Positions 38,901-53,000 of a stretch of DNA of 64,000 nucleotides are shown here, piece by piece; the stretch's first letter is position 1, and each line of letters begins with the position of its first letter. Both the position numbers and the translations under genes were made by a program. The notes below the pieces were generated by a model that worked only from the letters and a program-made list of their open reading frames with translations, made no database searches and was not told where the DNA came from. This DNA comes from Glandiceps talaboti (lineage: Eukaryota > Hemichordata > Enteropneusta > Spengelidae): NCBI RefSeq assembly GCF_964340395.1, contig NC_135555.1:4724501-4788500 (forward strand). Reading direction: 5' to 3'.

Positions 38901-41900
38901 ACATCACCCATACATACGTGCTCTCATGAATAATAACATTGTGGTATTTAAGTTATCATGTTTATACTCAGGCATTTTACTGAATCACACCAGTTTCGCG
39001 TTCTGCTTTAGCATATTTCGTATTAAACTTAAAGTGTGTGTTCGTTTTTGAAAAGCTGTTGGTGTCGCTGATTGAAACTCTATATAGACACAATTGAATT
39101 CGCATAACACCTCATTTGGAAATGTCCCATGTTGAAGCCATGTAAATCTTTCCTAGTTTGATCCAACTGATAAGGAAAACCATGGTTTTGATGAAAGATT
39201 ATTTTTAAAAAGGGGGGGGGGGGGGGTGATTGGAATCAAGGGATTATATTTTATTTAAGAATGTTTTTATCAAATCTCCTTTACTTTGAGAAACAGTCTG
39301 ACTCATTTATTGAGGTTGTTACTTGTAAGTCGTAACTGTATATTGGGTGGGATGGAAAAATTAGCAATATTCTAATTGAAATGAAATGTTGTACAGAATT
39401 GAATCTATAGATATTTTAATATTTACCCTATTCCAGTATAACAAATACATTGTTCACAAAAGTCACTGCACTTGGTTAAAATGTAACCCAATCTCTTACA
39501 TTTACTCCAAGGACAGAAGTGGCTTTGCATGTGTAATGTGCATATACAACTCGCAAGTACATGTACATACTGGAAACCTTGATATTTTTACCTCTAGGAA
39601 GCTTACAATGTAACAATTTCACAGTCCTCAACTAGTTCCCAAAGAGTAATGTTTATAAATTTGTAAGTCTGGTGTACTGTTTTTATATACAAGAAGGCCT
39701 TTTAGCTAGTCACTCCTTATTTTCACGTTTTCATTTTCCGACAAACTAAGTGAAAATAAGTCTTTTGCAAAAGTTTCCAATTTAATTTAATAGAGGGTAT
39801 AAATTGTTGTTGTGTAGACATGAAATGACGATACTTGTTCTGTAGTGGGTGATCGTTTTCAAGTAGATTTAGATATTCTATGAATTGCTTTTAATGCGGG
39901 ATATGACCAGTCTGGTCAAATCAAAATTCACATAGTATCGCAGTGACTCATTGTCGATCGTTAGACACACCATATGTTTTCGAAGTGACATTTCTGACCA
40001 AACATCCTTGTTGTATTTATGCTTAATATTAAGAACAGTAAGAAAAGTACGATGAGTAAACAATACCTTTGATTGTACTCGTTAGTGAGACTTATTTGTC
40101 CAAAATATAACGTTGATAATGATACCTGCAGCTTGCAACACGTTTAATGTGTATTCTCATTTCCTCAGAGATATATGCCATTTGTCTGGCTATGATAGTC
40201 ATTGTCTTGACACCTATATTGTTCACTAAAAGATCAATATTTTGAAGCTGGCATCTCTTTAAAACAGCACATTCACAGGTTTGTTTCAAACATACTATCA
40301 CATCGTGAAACAAACTTCCTTGCAAAGAAAAACAAAACTACTGAATCTAAATCGCACATCAATAGCGGGTTAAATTTGCCCTTTTGTTTCAACTTACCAT
40401 CGTATCATGAAACAAACTTCCTGGCAGTTGCAAAGAAAAGCAAAATAATGTATTTAAAATGCACAACAGCAGGTTTAAATTTGCATGTTTGTTTCAACTT
40501 ACTATCATATATATCTCAAAACAAACTTCCTGGCAATTGCAAAAAAGCAAAATAAGTTATTTAACTTGCACAATAAGTTTGGTTCAGAATTCAAAATGTA
40601 TTCCTGTCCCCCAAAAAGAGAAATGTAGTCTTTGCATATGATTCAATGCTGTTATTCTAATTACCACGAAACAATACAAGAAAAAGGTGTGAATTTTACA
40701 GGATGTTTGTATGTTAAAGCTTCATAGGTGCAAATTTATTCAGCATATTTTAAACAGTGAAGTTCAAAGGTCAAATGTTTGGTGATTGAGTTGAGGTTAC
40801 AATAACACACTTTGAAAACGTAGGCCTTTTTGCTGTTGTAGATTTTGCTTCATCTAATTAAATGTACTACTATCATGACTATACTGGCTACTTGTACTCC
40901 AGTCTCCTTCAAAATGCTCATTTATTTTTCATTGATGAGAAGTGATCATGAGCATACAGACGATAACTTTTTTGCTTTACATTTACATCAAAATATTCAT
41001 TTCTGTATTTGAATTTGACCAGTGTTTTTGTCATTGCAGATCTTTACATTAGCAGTTATTCTATACATATTTATATCTGTACATGTACATTAGGCCGTTG
41101 GCTGTTGGTACTCTCAGAATAAAATACACAATATGTACATACATGTCATATAAACTGCCATTTTTTACACAATATGTATCTACATGTCATATAAACTGCC
41201 ATTTTTTACACAGTATGTATATACACATGTACATGTCGTATAAACTGCCATTTTTTACACAATATGTATATACTTGTCATATAAACCCATTTTTTGAAAA
41301 TGATATTAAATGTGAATGATTTGAATAATTTTTTGGGAAAAGTTCTATATGTTCTTAATCACTAGTTTATATTTTAGTTACTATTTTTATACGCACATGT
41401 ATGTTTCACAACTTATTCAGCCTCCTGAAAATGTTGAGACAATCGTATGTATGCTCAACAACAAACCTCAAGAGAATCAATAAAAAAAACCCAACCAGTT
41501 TGTCAGTGCTTTTATTACGATTGTGATTTCTTGGTGTTATAGCCCTTGCAAAAGCATTAATGAATTTTGTTGCTATGGAAGGCATATGTTAACAGAAATA
41601 TTAAGTGCATCGCAGTTTTGACTTTCCCACATCCATGTCAGAATGCGTTTTACGGTTTATTATTATGTAATATTTGAAAGGCCTCCTTCAAAAAGGAGTG
41701 GTTTCGAACATTTGCTTTAACTTGTCTGAACATGACTAGACTCTTTGTCCATAACAAGAAGTAGTCCTAGTCATGAGTGAAAACAACAACCAGTTAAAAT
41801 TGCCTATGGCTCGTTTGATTTCAGAATGAGGCCCCGAGTGGCAGACGTTGGGGCCCAATATAGTGAAAACGAGTCAGTTGAAAAATGTCAGCGACAACAT

Positions 41901-44900
41901 AAAATGTTGAACAAAATTAATTTCTTTTGTTTTATAAAATCAACAGACAGATGTTTTTATAAAAATGTTAGTAGTTTATTTTTTGTGTAATTTGTAGTTT
42001 TTTTTGTATAATGAAGCAGACATTTTACGTAAAAATTATTTTTGAAAACGACAGAAACAGTAAAATGATAAGATAAATGATGTTTGTTTCAAAATTCCTG
42101 GTAATTAATTAATGGAATCATAAGAAATTTCATCAGGTTATTGTAATTGATAATGTCTGTAACATGTGTATCGTAGATTAAAAGCAATTCTACTAATATG
42201 GTAAATATGTTATAAATATATGAAGTGCACAATTTTGGAAGAAAAATGGGTTTGAAAGGTTATCTCAATGTAACTCAAAAATTATAACTATATCATGTAA
42301 ATGTAAAAACCTGAGTCAGACTGCTTATTTACATTTTAAATATGCCTAACTCGATAGGTACGGGAACGAGAAACTAGTGCAGTGCTGTGTTCTCCCTAGA
42401 AATACTATTGGGTGGTGTTGGTGAAATTTGCATAAGTTCTATGCTGAAATTTGCATAATGTTAGAACTTATTGTCATGTTAATTAACTTATATTTGCTTT
42501 CTTGCAACCCGGAATGACACCACTGATCAATATTTAAAAGCTAGGGGAGAACCCTGTTATGGTTTGTCATTGTTGGCCTTCAATTTACTCATTGCACATT
42601 TGTGATTGCTATAAAATTTTGTTATGGTGACTAGAGAGGAATTATTTGGCACATGGTTACATTGGTATTGGTTAGCAACAGAACTGTATGTCAAAAATAT
42701 GTTGTAACGCTCGCACCATCCCTTGCCATGAATGGCCACAAATTACAAATTATTCTGGTACCACTTTGGGGTGTCACATTAGTCAATAGTTAAAGTTTAC
42801 TTTGACAATATCTTACATATGTTACATATAATAAATAGTTGTTGAATGATTGACTAACGGTAATTGAATATTTTGCATAAATGAAATTTTCAAATTTTTC
42901 TAGCTCACAAAAATCGTGTTAAAATAGCTGCATCAGTTCCTTTGTTTGTGTTTTGACACTGACTTACTGGTACCATTTCAATAATTGTGCATGGATATGA
43001 CCACATCATATTTCAAACATGTAAAACATTCAGGGTTTCACATAGTGTGAAGGCTAATTTACATAACAATAGATGGTGTTATTCAAATGAGTTTCAATTG
43101 CTTGAAATAAATACAGCACGCTGCGATGATGGATTGGCTCTCGTGGTGATGGATTGACTCCGAGAGTGATCTTCGATCTTACAATCAATCAATCAGTGTT
43201 TGTTTGCATAAACTAAGCCACTGGCTTTTCGTTATATTTCTAAACCTCAAAAACTTTAGCGGTTCAAAGGTCAGTTAAAATAATTTAAATTTCAACACAA
43301 CACAATACAATTCTACGAAATGCTTACAGAAAAAAATACACAACTAAAAAGATTTACAGTGCAGTGCACTCATTTTCCCTTTCCTTGCAACTTTTGAAAA
43401 TAAATTTGGCAAAATCAATTATTTCATATCTGCTGTTGATTCTTATAAAGGTTTGATAGGTTGTGTTTTCTAGGTAAGGGGTGTAGTATATTGTCTTCTG
43501 AAGAATGATGTAACAATATTACAAGTGATTGTTGTTTTTATAAGTAAGTGTTTTGTGAGACAGACATGACGCCACAATGTTTCAGGTTGAATGGTTTTGA
43601 TTGTACAAGTACAGTGAAATCTAAATCATTGATTGATTTATGATTGGTTAGATATTTTGATACACAATATATGTAATAATGTGCATCAGCCGTTTGTTAT
43701 TACGTTATGTTGGTATGAATTTGTTAATGAAAATTTGATGGAGCGTTACTGAGAATACGAGACAAAGTGGCAGGTGCAAGGAATATTAGATGTAATTTGT
43801 AAAGCATGTTATAGTCAAGTTGTTGCAAATATAACATGTACAGTTCGCCCTTGAATCCAATTTGATGACCCTATTGACTCAACAATTTCTTGTCTGTGTC
43901 ATGTGGCGAAATTTGGAAAATTGGCGATTTTTTGTTAAAAAATTAAACTGGGATGGGTGGATGGGTTTGTCAGAAATTTGATTAGGGTGTTTGAGTGTTG
44001 AATAAACAAAGAATTGCTTGAGACATCACTATTGATATGCAAATTATGTTTAAGATGATGTAAAGGGATGGCAATGTTGAACTTGTAAAGCACAGGCCTC
44101 TTTATGGCACCATCTGAAAGTGAAAGGTACCATCCAAGATGCTGTGGTTTCATTCATATATAAAAACATTACTTATCACGGTGGCTTTGTACACCAACAC
44201 TACAACCAATCAGATTGTCTCATGCATACCATGTGATACACAATGCTGTGGCATGATGTGTACATGTAGGTTCTTGATTGGTCAGATTGTCATGATGTCA
44301 TTGCTCATGAATATTTATTACTTTACAAAATACTGAATGGTACAAATTGAAGAAGATGACGCTTCATATTTCCTTGCTTCAGCAGAAATATCATTTGTTC
44401 TGGCTTGTGAGAAGGGATGGTAGTAAAATGAATGGAGATTTAAAAATATTTAATATTTGATATATCTAGTAACTAAGACCACACCCATAGCAACAGTAAA
44501 GTTGATGGTGTATATAACAATAGACATGGGTAAGCAAGTGAATGAACATAACATGCGGTGGGCACAGTACTTTGAGTTTGTAAGTAGGAATAAGTGTTGC
44601 TGATGGTTCACTTAAACTAATGTGGCTAATGTGGTATGATCATAAACAGCGCTATCTATCATAGAGTGAATAAGATAGTTTGCTGTCGAAAGCTCTCAGT
44701 TTATCAAACTATGTTGTGTACGTATAGGTTACAATTTCAGTACTCAAAGTTAAACAGACTACGTATAGTCATTGTGTACAACTATGGAACTACTCTTCTT
44801 TTGTTCAATAGCAACTAGTGTAAAATTAGATGTTTCCATAGAGGGCGCTGTACCCAAACTATCAACAGTCATAGATAGTTTTGTGCTCAGTTGTGCTTCA

Positions 44901-47900
44901 GTGCCATTAGCTTAGCACTTTCATACAATGTGTAATTCAAATGTGTTAATGGTAAACTTTATCTATGATGATAAAGTATGGCATTCAGTGATATTATTCG
45001 TTCATAGAAGTCAGCTATTGGTAAAAGCATGAGGTAGATTTATATCGACTCAGAAATATGAATATCAAGAAAACACAATTTCCTATTTGCACTGTAAATT
45101 TGGTGTACTGTGGTCCCTCACTTTCCTTCAATATCAATTTTGTCTAAATTTAGTACTGGATATTGTATATTTCAATGTTTGTTTTCATAAAAGTTTGTTG
45201 CAACTTGTTATATCTCAAGTCCATTACAAACAACTAGTGCAAATAATGATGGTATTTTCTGTCCATTTTGACCTTGTTTATGTAGTTGGCTAACGAACCT
45301 GACACTTCGGTTCCGCATTCTGCACATTTGAAAGTTTTTGTTCTGAGTAGGTGACAGTGATAATTCAATTTTCACACCATTTGAGTGAGTTTCCATGTAG
45401 CTTTTCAAGGGTGTGAGACATCTTCAACTTTTGAGTATATACATACAGTACTATACCATCATGTCATCAGATACTGAGATACTGTTTGATAGTTACATTA
45501 GGTGATTGACTGCTGACCAGCTCAGAAGCGTATATATCCAGTACATTGTGTTCTGAAACATGCTATGCTTGAACTTGGCTTTGTAGTTGAATTTCATGTC
45601 ATGATCTTTCCAGCACTTGTCCAGGTTCGGTTAAAAAGTGTTAATTGCATGATTGATGGTGCTATAACTATACTGCATGGTAATGAGTTCTGTGGGTTGA
45701 TTTGCTGTTTGGGAATGTGTATTTTCTGATGTCCAGGTGTGAGTGATTTGTAAGAGTTTTAGATTGAGGTCGGGTCTATCAAATGTGTTGAGTGTTGGAA
45801 TGTTTGCAACTGATCTAATATAGCAACCGGTCCATTCAAGATATTACACATCTCGATCATATCACCTGTAAATCTTCTGTATGGCTAGAGTTGACAGTTT
45901 TAACTTGATCACTGTAGTACATCCCTTTGAGAGGTAGGATCTGTCTAGTTATTACCCTTTAATGGCTTGATACTTGTCTAGCAAAACACATTGAGCAATC
46001 TATCACTGAGACTGGCTCAGTCATTCAAACATTCCCATGTTTAGTAAATTCTATTACTGGTACCTTTCATATTCAGGATTACAAACAAAATAAGAGACAT
46101 TCACATTCGTGAGAAATATGTTACTAAAAGCATTCAGTGACAATGTGTGTGTGTTACATGTTTACTTGACCCCAAACCACACAGAACTACAAACTACGAA
46201 CCATTAGACTACGAGTCATTCATTACTGCTTTGCCGAGAGGGCATGACCTTTCTACATGTACTGTCTCATTCAGTGGTCTTGTGAAACAGCAAAAATCTG
46301 TACCCACAAATAAGAAAGGTGGCCCTGATGGAATCTCCAACAAAATTCTTAAAAAGAGTTCGCTGAGGAATTCTCCAATGTGCTGTTGGACATCTTTAAT
46401 GCGTCATTTTCAGAAGGTCGAGTGTCGGCGATAATGAAGAAGGCCAACATCGTTCCCCTACCAAAAGTCAGTAACCCAGGCTCACTGAGTGACTTTAGGC
46501 CAATCTCTCTGACAAATACCATCGCAAAGATTATGGAGTTGTTAGTTGAGAAATAGATCAAAGGTGGAGTCAAAGGAAAGATCGACCTGAAACACTATAT
46601 GCGAGTGTGATAAAGTCATCTTCAACATTCGCAATGGTTGATATGTTACAGTCGTGGACTCCTAGCCTCACAACTCAAAAACACATGTCCAGAATTTGTT
46701 ATCTAGATTTTAGCAAAGCCTTCGACAGAATTGATCACTGAATTCTCTTGTCCAAATTAATCAATATCTAGGTATTAACACAAATGTAGTCAAATGGGTT
46801 GCACACTTTCTTCACAGTAGAAAGCAAAGAGTTGTTTTAGAAAACGCTACTTAGAGATGGCAAATTGCAAATGCAGGAGTACCACAGGGAACATAACAGA
46901 TTTTATTTGTATTGATGGTAAATGACATTCACACAGTAATAAGAAACTCCCACTTTATTTTCATGGATGATACAAAAATATCAGAACAGTTTTGTTCCAG
47001 TGATGTCAGTAATTCAACACTTCAGTCAGACCTACAAATGTAGATGACATATGTAACCGGTGTCAAAGAAACAAAATGGAGATTAATGCTAAGAAATGTA
47101 AGGAAATGAGAATCCTCTTTTCAAGATCTGATACTGACCTTCCTCCTCTTACCTATAAAATTCTTGGTCTCACGTTACTTTATAGTAATCTCAAATAGGA
47201 TTTGCATATTGAGGACGTTACCAGTAAAGCGTGTAAACGTCTGCATTTATTGCAAGTCTTATGTTGATATGGAGCTAGTGTTGATGATTTGAAACGAATT
47301 TACATCTTGTTGATTAGATCTTGCCTTGAATTTTCATGTATAGCTTGGCAAGGGTGGCTTGCAGATAAATTGAAATTATCATTGGATTGTGTCTAGAAAT
47401 GAGCCCTGTGCATAATGTTGCCATATGTACATGTACCTTATGAGCAAACACTTCGTCAGGTTGATATTGTTAGTTTAGAAGAAAGGCATACGAATATCTG
47501 TCAGCAATATAATTTATAATTTGTAAATCTTGCATATGAAATTGTCACATAAACTCACAAGTGAACTCATAACCTTTCCTATGTAAAAGCTGATAGGTGT
47601 GATGCATGAAAAGACAAGATGAGTCATAATAATGATATGAATTACAATATGGTTGCCTGGGCATGAACAGTGTAGAAGTAACACTCACTAGATCAGCTGG
47701 CATAGTAGTAGTCAGTGGTTGACAACTTTGTATTGTGTTTCAGTTAAATATAGAAATCTTCATTGTCTGATTCTGATTCTGAAATAGTTCTTTGCAAACA
47801 AAGTAATTATAACATTTAAACTCAAACTTTCTAAACAAAATGTGGTCATCAAGAAAGCGAAATTAAAGTTCAGAAATCAAATTTGGCATGAGTAACCCTT

Positions 47901-49938
47901 CTCATTTTGAATGGGCAATTTTCTCAGAGACACTGATAGTCCACTTCCTAATGAATGAATGATTTTCTCAATTCACAGACAGTCCCTTAGAAGTTAGTAT
48001 GGTACATGTACATTCAAAATGTCAAAAATCTGAAATATACATTTTGTATGTGGGTGAAACAACTTTTTCAAGTTTGATCAAATTGATTGAGAACAATAAT
48101 GATACTTATATATCATTGTCATAAACCATAGCTTCTTCTACAGCACCATCTAAGGAGAAAAATAAGTTGTGGTGTGCGAGAATGATCAGGGCACAACAGT
48201 AATAACTTGCCAACTATCATTAGCGTAGTTAGAATCATGGATTTGAACTGTTCATACTGCAATATTGTATATCTTAATGAATTGACAGATTTTGTTTTGT
48301 CTGTGTCTTTGTAGGTTAGTTACTGGACAGTATCTGGCAATGAGATTCTGCAGATAGATGCAGCTGATGATTCACCAAGTGGGGAAGCACAAAGTGCAGG
48401 GAATGCTGCAAGTGAAGATGCACCAACTACTAATAACTTAACATCCAGAGAAGCTGAATTACCTGAATCACGTTTCCAATCAGATACAGACAATATTGAA
48501 AATGCTGATCAGAACAGCTTGCTCTCTAATGATGGAACCACAGACTCTAGTTCCCAAGAATCACCACCACAAAAACATACAATGAGTCTGTTGCCAAGGA
48601 AAGATCATGTTGTCAAGGCAGTGAAGAAGTCCAGATTGGATGCTATCAGCAACAGATTGAAACTACTTCAAGATGAGAAAACAAAAACAAACATTAATGG
48701 AACAGATGGTGTGAATGGAACTGACAGTGAAAAATCATTTGATCTCCCAGCTGATTTACCCCCAGGAACTGTTGTAGTACAGCCAGCTGATGTTCCATTA
48801 GAAGATAGCAGTGACAAGAAGGAAGTAGAGCGTCCCCAATCAAAAGAGGAAAGTGATAAAGGAAATGGCAAGATTACAGAAGAAAATAATCCTGATGGCA
48901 ATATTTGCAATGATAACAATGGTGCTAGTGAAATAGGGGAACAAAGTTCAGCTGTGAAGTCAACAAATGGTCAAGCAGAAGAGAGGGCTAATGTGAAATC
49001 ACCAGATGAGAATTCAGCAATTGAACATCAAACAGACAATACAAATGATAACAGTGAGAAAGATAATGATAACAATAAGGCAAATGGAAGTAAATCTGTG
49101 AAGGCAAAAACTAACGAAGACAAACAAGATTGGACTAAGGCAGTTGATGATTTTGCTGATATTGCTGCTGCATTTGGTCTCGGTTCTAATGCTAATGAAA
49201 AAGATGAAGGCAGGACAAGAAGAGTGTCGAATCAGGAGAGTTTGCCTGTATCCAAACAACAACAAGAAGTAATTCCTGGTAAATCTCTGTTACCTTTCTG
49301 TACAGACATGCGACCTTTGTCTATTCAAACCAGTGCAGTTGAAAATACACAGGTAATACAGAAACCTGCTAGTGCAATGCAACCTATGACTGTCAGCCAA
49401 GTAGTTCAGCCTTTGAACGTTGTCAAGCCATACTCATCTGGTGTAAGCAAACCTGGTCATACAGTACCAATTATTCTTCAACACGGTCAGACTAAAGTTG
49501 CTCAAAATGTTAGCAAGAAGGTAGTCCCACAAAATGTTAACACGATGCAACCATTTCAAGTACAACAGCAAAGTTCTGCACCCAGTCAGGCTGGACCAAC
49601 TATTATGTTTGGCTCTGTTTCCAGTACTGGACAAAGTGGATCTGTTATAAATGTTGGTGGAAATAATCTAGTACGGCATGTACCTACTGGCAGTGTTGTA
49701 CAGCAACCACAACAACAAACTTCAGCTGCACAACCACCCTTGAAAGTTGTCCAACAAGGTAATAATGTTGTTATACCAATGCCACAAAGTATGCAGAATC
49801 AATCTGTTGTGATAAGAAATGGTAACACAGATATCATCATTCAAAATGGACAAATAATAGTTCAGAACAATTCAGGACCTAATGCAAATAAGGGCTCAAT
49901 CATAATACAACAACCCCAACCCCAACAACAACCCGACC

Positions 49939-50023
<85 letters not shown>

Positions 50024-53000
50024 ACAACAGCAGCAGCAACAACAACAACAACAACAGCCGCAGCAGCATTTGCAGCAGCCACAACAACAGCAGCAGTTTA
50101 TCACAGCAAGGGCACCCACCTTTATACACCAACCACAGGTAAAAGTACAACAACAGCAGCAACAGCATGTACAGCAACAGTTTGTGAATATGCAAACAGG
50201 CCAGGTCACAGGTGGAATGTCACTACTACAACAACCACAAGTACAGCAACAGCTGCAACAGAGTGCTGTCAATCGTTATCCAGTGTTTGTACCATCAAGC
50301 AGTAATACCATACTTCAGCAAAATCAACCAGCAGTTTCAAGCATACAGCAAGCTACCCCTGTAGCTGTAACACAATCTAATGTTAGTTTGCAAAGGCCAA
50401 TGACATCTCAACCTCAACATCAGCAACAACAGACAGACTCATCACAATACTCTAAGTTACTTCTAAATGCATTGAAACCAAACCAGTCATCACAGCCAGC
50501 TGTACCACTATCCATGTTTCAACCCATGACAACTTCAAATGTAAAAACAACCTTGAGAAGTGATACTACCCTGACAGATTACTTTGGTCAGACTACTCAA
50601 GAAAGCAGCAAACATGTCAAACCTTCACAAAATGCCATTAAAGTCAACACTAATGCCAGCTACCAGAATGTTGCAAACACAACACAAAATCAAACCATAA
50701 TTTTTGCACCCGGTCAAGTGAAAGAACCAGTGAAAGCATCTGACACCCCGTCAGTATCAAAGAATAGTAATCATTCACCAACCAAGAAGACAGTTGACTT
50801 AAATGTGAAGCCAAGTGGAAAACAAAACTCACCAGTCACGCTGAAAACAGTGTTTAAATGTGACAAGTGTACACGTTTGTTTGCAAATCAAGACACATAC
50901 AAGAACCATGTAGGATCCTGTATCGAGAGTAGCAGCTCCCAAGGGGAGATTCCACGGCCTTACTCGTGTCAATATTGTGAGGAGAAATTTATCTATAAAT
51001 CATCAATGATCTTACACCAGCAAAGCATCTGTAAAAATACAACAAACTCTAACTCATCAAAGGCAACACTACCAACTCCTTTCATGTGTACACGGTGCTA
51101 TACCCACTTTCCATCTATTCCTGAGCTTGATACACATTATCAGAACTTTCACGAAAAGAAAGCCCCAGAAACTTCCAAACAGGTCCTCCAGATGGACAAA
51201 GTTTTGAGTAAATCTGTGGATACATCAGAGTCTGTCACTGATGGTGTTTCCGTTAAATCAGAATCTGTTGTATCTGATATGGACCAATCGGCGGAAACAA
51301 TTGAAAATACTCCAAAAACCAAAACAAGCCCAGTTTCCAAAAGGTATGAATGTTACCACTGTTCAAGATATTTCACCTATTACACTCCTTTCATGTCACA
51401 TGTTAATGAATGCAAGGCAATTGCTGATGAAGAGAAAAAGAAAAAGGCAGCAGAGAAAGGCAAGCAGCAAGTTAAAGTAAAGAGTGAATCACAACAACAA
51501 AAACCAAAGGTAACAGCCGCCCCAAAGAAGGAAGAAGAAGACGAGGAGGATGAGGAAGATGATGAGTATGATGAACCACATCTTATAACTGACAGAGAAA
51601 CAAGTACAAAAGCTCTTCTAGCAAAACATGGAAAAATAGAGAAAAGGCGAGCAAGACCATTTGTTTGCAAAATGTGTGGTAAAGACTATGCCAGTGACCA
51701 TTGTTTATATGAACATATTAAAACACATGTGAAACCCTACAGATGTTCTGTATGTGATTGGCGGTCTTCCAGAAAAGATAACATAGTAAGACACATCAAT
51801 AAACTACACCAAGGACCCAAATACATTCCAAGGTCAGAAAGGGCAGCAAAACGTGGTAGACAAAGGTACATTAGAGAAGAGATACACATACCAGACAATG
51901 AAGATGAACAGAGTACCAAACAGGAAGAGGATGTCAATCAAAATGATTCACAGGATAATACAATGGAAGATGTGGAAGATGTCCATGATAAACAGGTGCC
52001 GGAAGATAGAGAGGAGGAAAAGATGGATGAAGGCAAGAAAGAAGGTGCTATAATTGAAGATGCAGACAACAAAATTGATGCTGCTGCTGAAAAGAATAGC
52101 AGAGATGAGCAACATAATGGTGACATTGTTAGTACTGCTGATGAAAACGAAAAACAGAACTTAGAAGAAAATAATGATAGTGATAATGCTGATGATAAAC
52201 TGTCTGGAAAGAATACAAGTAAGGAGGATGACACAGTAGTGGTAGTAAAGGAACATGAAGAACAGGAGAAAGATGAAACAACGAAGGACAGTACAGATAG
52301 TGAAGAAGTTATTGCAGATAAAGACAATGTGAAAATTGATGAAACATCTCAAGGCAATACTGCTACTGAAGATAGGAATGAAGAAACTAAAGCTCCAGTA
52401 TCGTATATGTGTATCGATGATATCAGTCAGGAGATGCAGAGAAAGAACTCAGGAAATGACAGTACTAACAAAATGGCAGGTGATGAGGACAAAGCTAGTT
52501 CTGTGTCAGATATTACAGAAACAAGTTCAATCTTTGCTGAGAAGATGTCTGAAGAGGCCAGAATAGCAGAGGCTACGAAGGAAACACAAAGTTCTCATTT
52601 TATGACACAAACTCTGGTACTAGACATCACAAATGAAAACGACATTTCAATACAAACCCCTGTCAGTAGAAAACGGTTCCCATCTGTACAGAAAGACTTT
52701 GCTGTATCCATAGAAAGACCCTTCCCATGTACTCTTTGTGGCAAAGCCTTCAAGAGAAAGAATAATCTCCGGGACCATATCATGAGTCATACACGACCCT
52801 TCAGATGTCAAGTGTGTGCCTGGGCAACAACTCGTAAACAATATTTAGCAGCTCATCTGACAGAAAAACATGGTCTTACTGACGTTAATCCAGACTTGCT
52901 TGTACCAATCGAAGTCGACCTTGAATCCCTGAGGGTAGAAGGGGAAACAACAGTGGTCCATGAAGTTCAAAAAACAGAAACTGGATTGGTTGACTTTTAT

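Larger units (their letters stand above)
35322..48314 (+). other. 13-kb first intron of the zinc-finger gene
   Basis: AT-rich. It contains a G15 run (39212-39226), two minisatellites (40280-40580, 41127-41298) and a dead LINE reverse transcriptase (46147-47520). No nested gene or extra exon is supported. Confidence 0.7.

Noticed and set aside
40280-41298. CRISPR-like spaced repeats
   Set aside because: Units are contiguous, diverged and of different lengths with no unique spacers; the DNA is eukaryotic.
49862-50272. Minus-strand frame of 136 residues with long poly-Cys
   Set aside because: Antisense of the CAA/CAG tract of the zinc-finger gene; no independent coding signal.
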